Under the pieces are notes generated by a model. It worked only from the letters and a program-made list of their open reading frames with translations, was not told the DNA's origin and made no database searches. The position numbers were made by a program, and so were the translations under genes. From positions 1 to 24,171 of the forward strand of contig JAFYOG010000145.1 in NCBI GenBank assembly GCA_017560285.1: 24,171 bases of DNA, given 5' to 3'. Numbering within the stretch: the stretch's first letter is position 1; every line of letters begins with the position of its first letter. This DNA comes from Clostridia bacterium (GTDB taxonomy: Bacteria; Bacillota; Clostridia; Oscillospirales; CAG-382). This document shows, in pieces, positions 23,272-24,171 of the stretch.

Positions 23272-24171
23272 TTATTCTCCAAGGAAGCCTTCGAGGATTT
23301 TTTCCTCGGCTTCTTCCTCGGTAAGACCCAATGTCATAAGCTTTATAAGCTGGTCGCCTGCAATTTTGCCTATGGCGGCTTCGTGTATAAGCTGGGCATC
23401 GGTATGCTCTGCATCCAAAGCGGGAACCGAGCTTATGGTGGCATCGTTCATTAAAATAGAATCGCAACGGATATGGCCAAAGCAGTTCGCCTTGCCCACC
23501 ACGCGGGGGCGGAACACCTGCTTGCTGTTATCCTGCGCTACCGAACGGGATATAATTCTGCCGTTGGAATTTTCGCCTTCCAAAACCAAATCCATATCCG
23601 ATTCCGCATATTGGTCGCCGTGGGTAAGCAGTTTTTCGTTAATAATCGCGTTGCCGTCCTTTTTAACGTAAATGCTTGTCTTTCTTGCGGTGGAATCAAT
23701 ACCCTTTATTTGCACCGTATCCATTTGTATGGTAGAGCCCTCGCCCACGTAAACCACGGTTTCGGGGTTCATAATCTTGCCGCCCTTGCCGTCGCCCTCG
23801 CCGTAATGGCGTTCTGCATATTTAACGGTAGAGTTTTTGCCTATATAAAAGGTATGAACGCCGTCGTGGCGGGATTCGCTGTCGCCGCAGTTGTGTATAC
23901 CGCAGCCTGCCATAATGGTAACGTCGCAATCGTCACCTATAAAGAAATCGTTATAAACGGTTTCGGTATGGCCGCTTTCGGTAATAATAACGGGAATATG
24001 CACGGTTTCGCCCTTGGTGCCGCTTTTAATATTAATATCAATGCCCGCCTTGTCGGTCTTGTTCTCTATATGCACGTTTTCGGTGGAAAATCTGCCTGCA
24101 GAACCGCCGTTTTTGCGAATGTTATAAGCCCCCGTGGGGATAGAATCCATAAGGGCAATTTCTTTTAATAA
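23272..24171 (-). CDS. sufB: SufB/SufD-family Fe-S cluster scaffold protein, 5' end beyond window
   Basis: This encodes the SUF scaffold component that works with the ATPase SufC to assemble Fe-S clusters. The frame stays open to the right edge: residues LLKEIAL precede the first internal Met, and IPTGAYNIRKNG just after it matches the usual N-terminus, so only a few residues are missing. The parallel beta-helix core is evident. The C-terminal family region holds HIRCDSILMN, a candidate scaffold Cys, and EHTDAQLIHEAAIGKI with conserved Glu and His, then LMTLGLTEEEAEEKILEGFL. At about 300 residues it resembles the short SufB proteins of minimal SUF systems rather than the ~420-495-residue E. 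coli SufD and SufB. sufC would be expected just outside the window. Confidence 0.88.
   Translation of the reverse strand, partial: LLKEIALMDSIPTGAYNIRKNGGSAGRFSTENVHIENKTDKAGIDINIKSGTKGETVHIPVIITESGHTETVYNDFFIGDDCDVTIMAGCGIHNCGDSESRHDGVHTFYIGKNSTVKYAERHYGEGDGKGGKIMNPETVVYVGEGSTIQMDTVQIKGIDSTARKTSIYVKKDGNAIINEKLLTHGDQYAESDMDLVLEGENSNGRIISRSVAQDNSKQVFRPRVVGKANCFGHIRCDSILMNDATISSVPALDAEHTDAQLIHEAAIGKIAGDQLIKLMTLGLTEEEAEEKILEGFLGE

Noticed and set aside
23473..24168. 231-codon plus-strand frame opposite the SufB-like gene
   Set aside because: It mirrors the SufB-like coding strand; the Ala/Val/Asn-rich product matches no recognised protein and is explained as an antisense shadow.
1..24171. CRISPR array, tRNA, rRNA or insertion sequence
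   Set aside because: No regularly spaced repeats, no cloverleaf-like segments in the intergenic gaps and no transposase-like protein were found; nearly all sequence is explained by the listed genes.

Overview
The window looks like chromosome of a spore-forming member of the Clostridia (Firmicutes), probably an anaerobic gut-type lineage. The evidence is an intact sporulation sigma factor (SigK-like) with a hydrophobic pro-sequence, an FtsK/SpoIIIE translocase, a ComF-family protein, YqeG, RecD2, a small 2[4Fe-4S] ferredoxin, a short SufB-type protein, strong AGGAGG-like ribosome sites and lipoprotein signals. I cannot name the species. No tRNA, rRNA, CRISPR array, insertion sequence or phage gene was seen.

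Layout. (1) 1-4802, minus strand: a secreted or membrane-anchored subtilisin-like protease (its 3' end is off the left edge) behind a TrmN6/YabB-like methyltransferase; a stand-alone ferredoxin with its own promoter and terminator; then an O-acetylhomoserine sulfhydrylase-like PLP enzyme behind a membrane-anchored protein that looks like a degenerate LytR-CpsA-Psr relative. (2) 4870-4951: two back-to-back promoters, both exact TTGACA-17-TATAAT. (3) 4984-8670, plus strand: uppP, ftsK and a small lipoprotein, closed by a 19-bp perfect bidirectional terminator. (4) 8724-18285, minus strand: nine tightly packed genes, read as a small membrane protein, recD2, comF-like, yqeG-like, Nfo-like, SanA-like, prmA, ligA and a FAD-dependent oxidoreductase. 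This is a DNA-repair-rich operon with many overlaps. (5) 18398-19087, plus strand: sigK. (6) 19095-23220, plus strand: a leader with a 20-codon ORF and two mutually exclusive hairpins, then an 845-residue secreted M23 metallopeptidase of mosaic composition and a 434-residue lipoprotein, closed by a terminator. (7) 23272-24171, minus strand: the 5'-truncated end of a SufB/SufD-family gene.

Most of the window is ordinary housekeeping sequence. The part most worth attention is 19095-23220. There a short leader peptide and an apparent attenuator precede a cell-wall-hydrolase-like protein. Its first ~300 residues use the same codons as the rest of the window, while the remainder and the following lipoprotein are visibly AT-richer. 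This suggests that a variable C-terminal module and its partner were exchanged behind a conserved N-terminal export and wall-association region.
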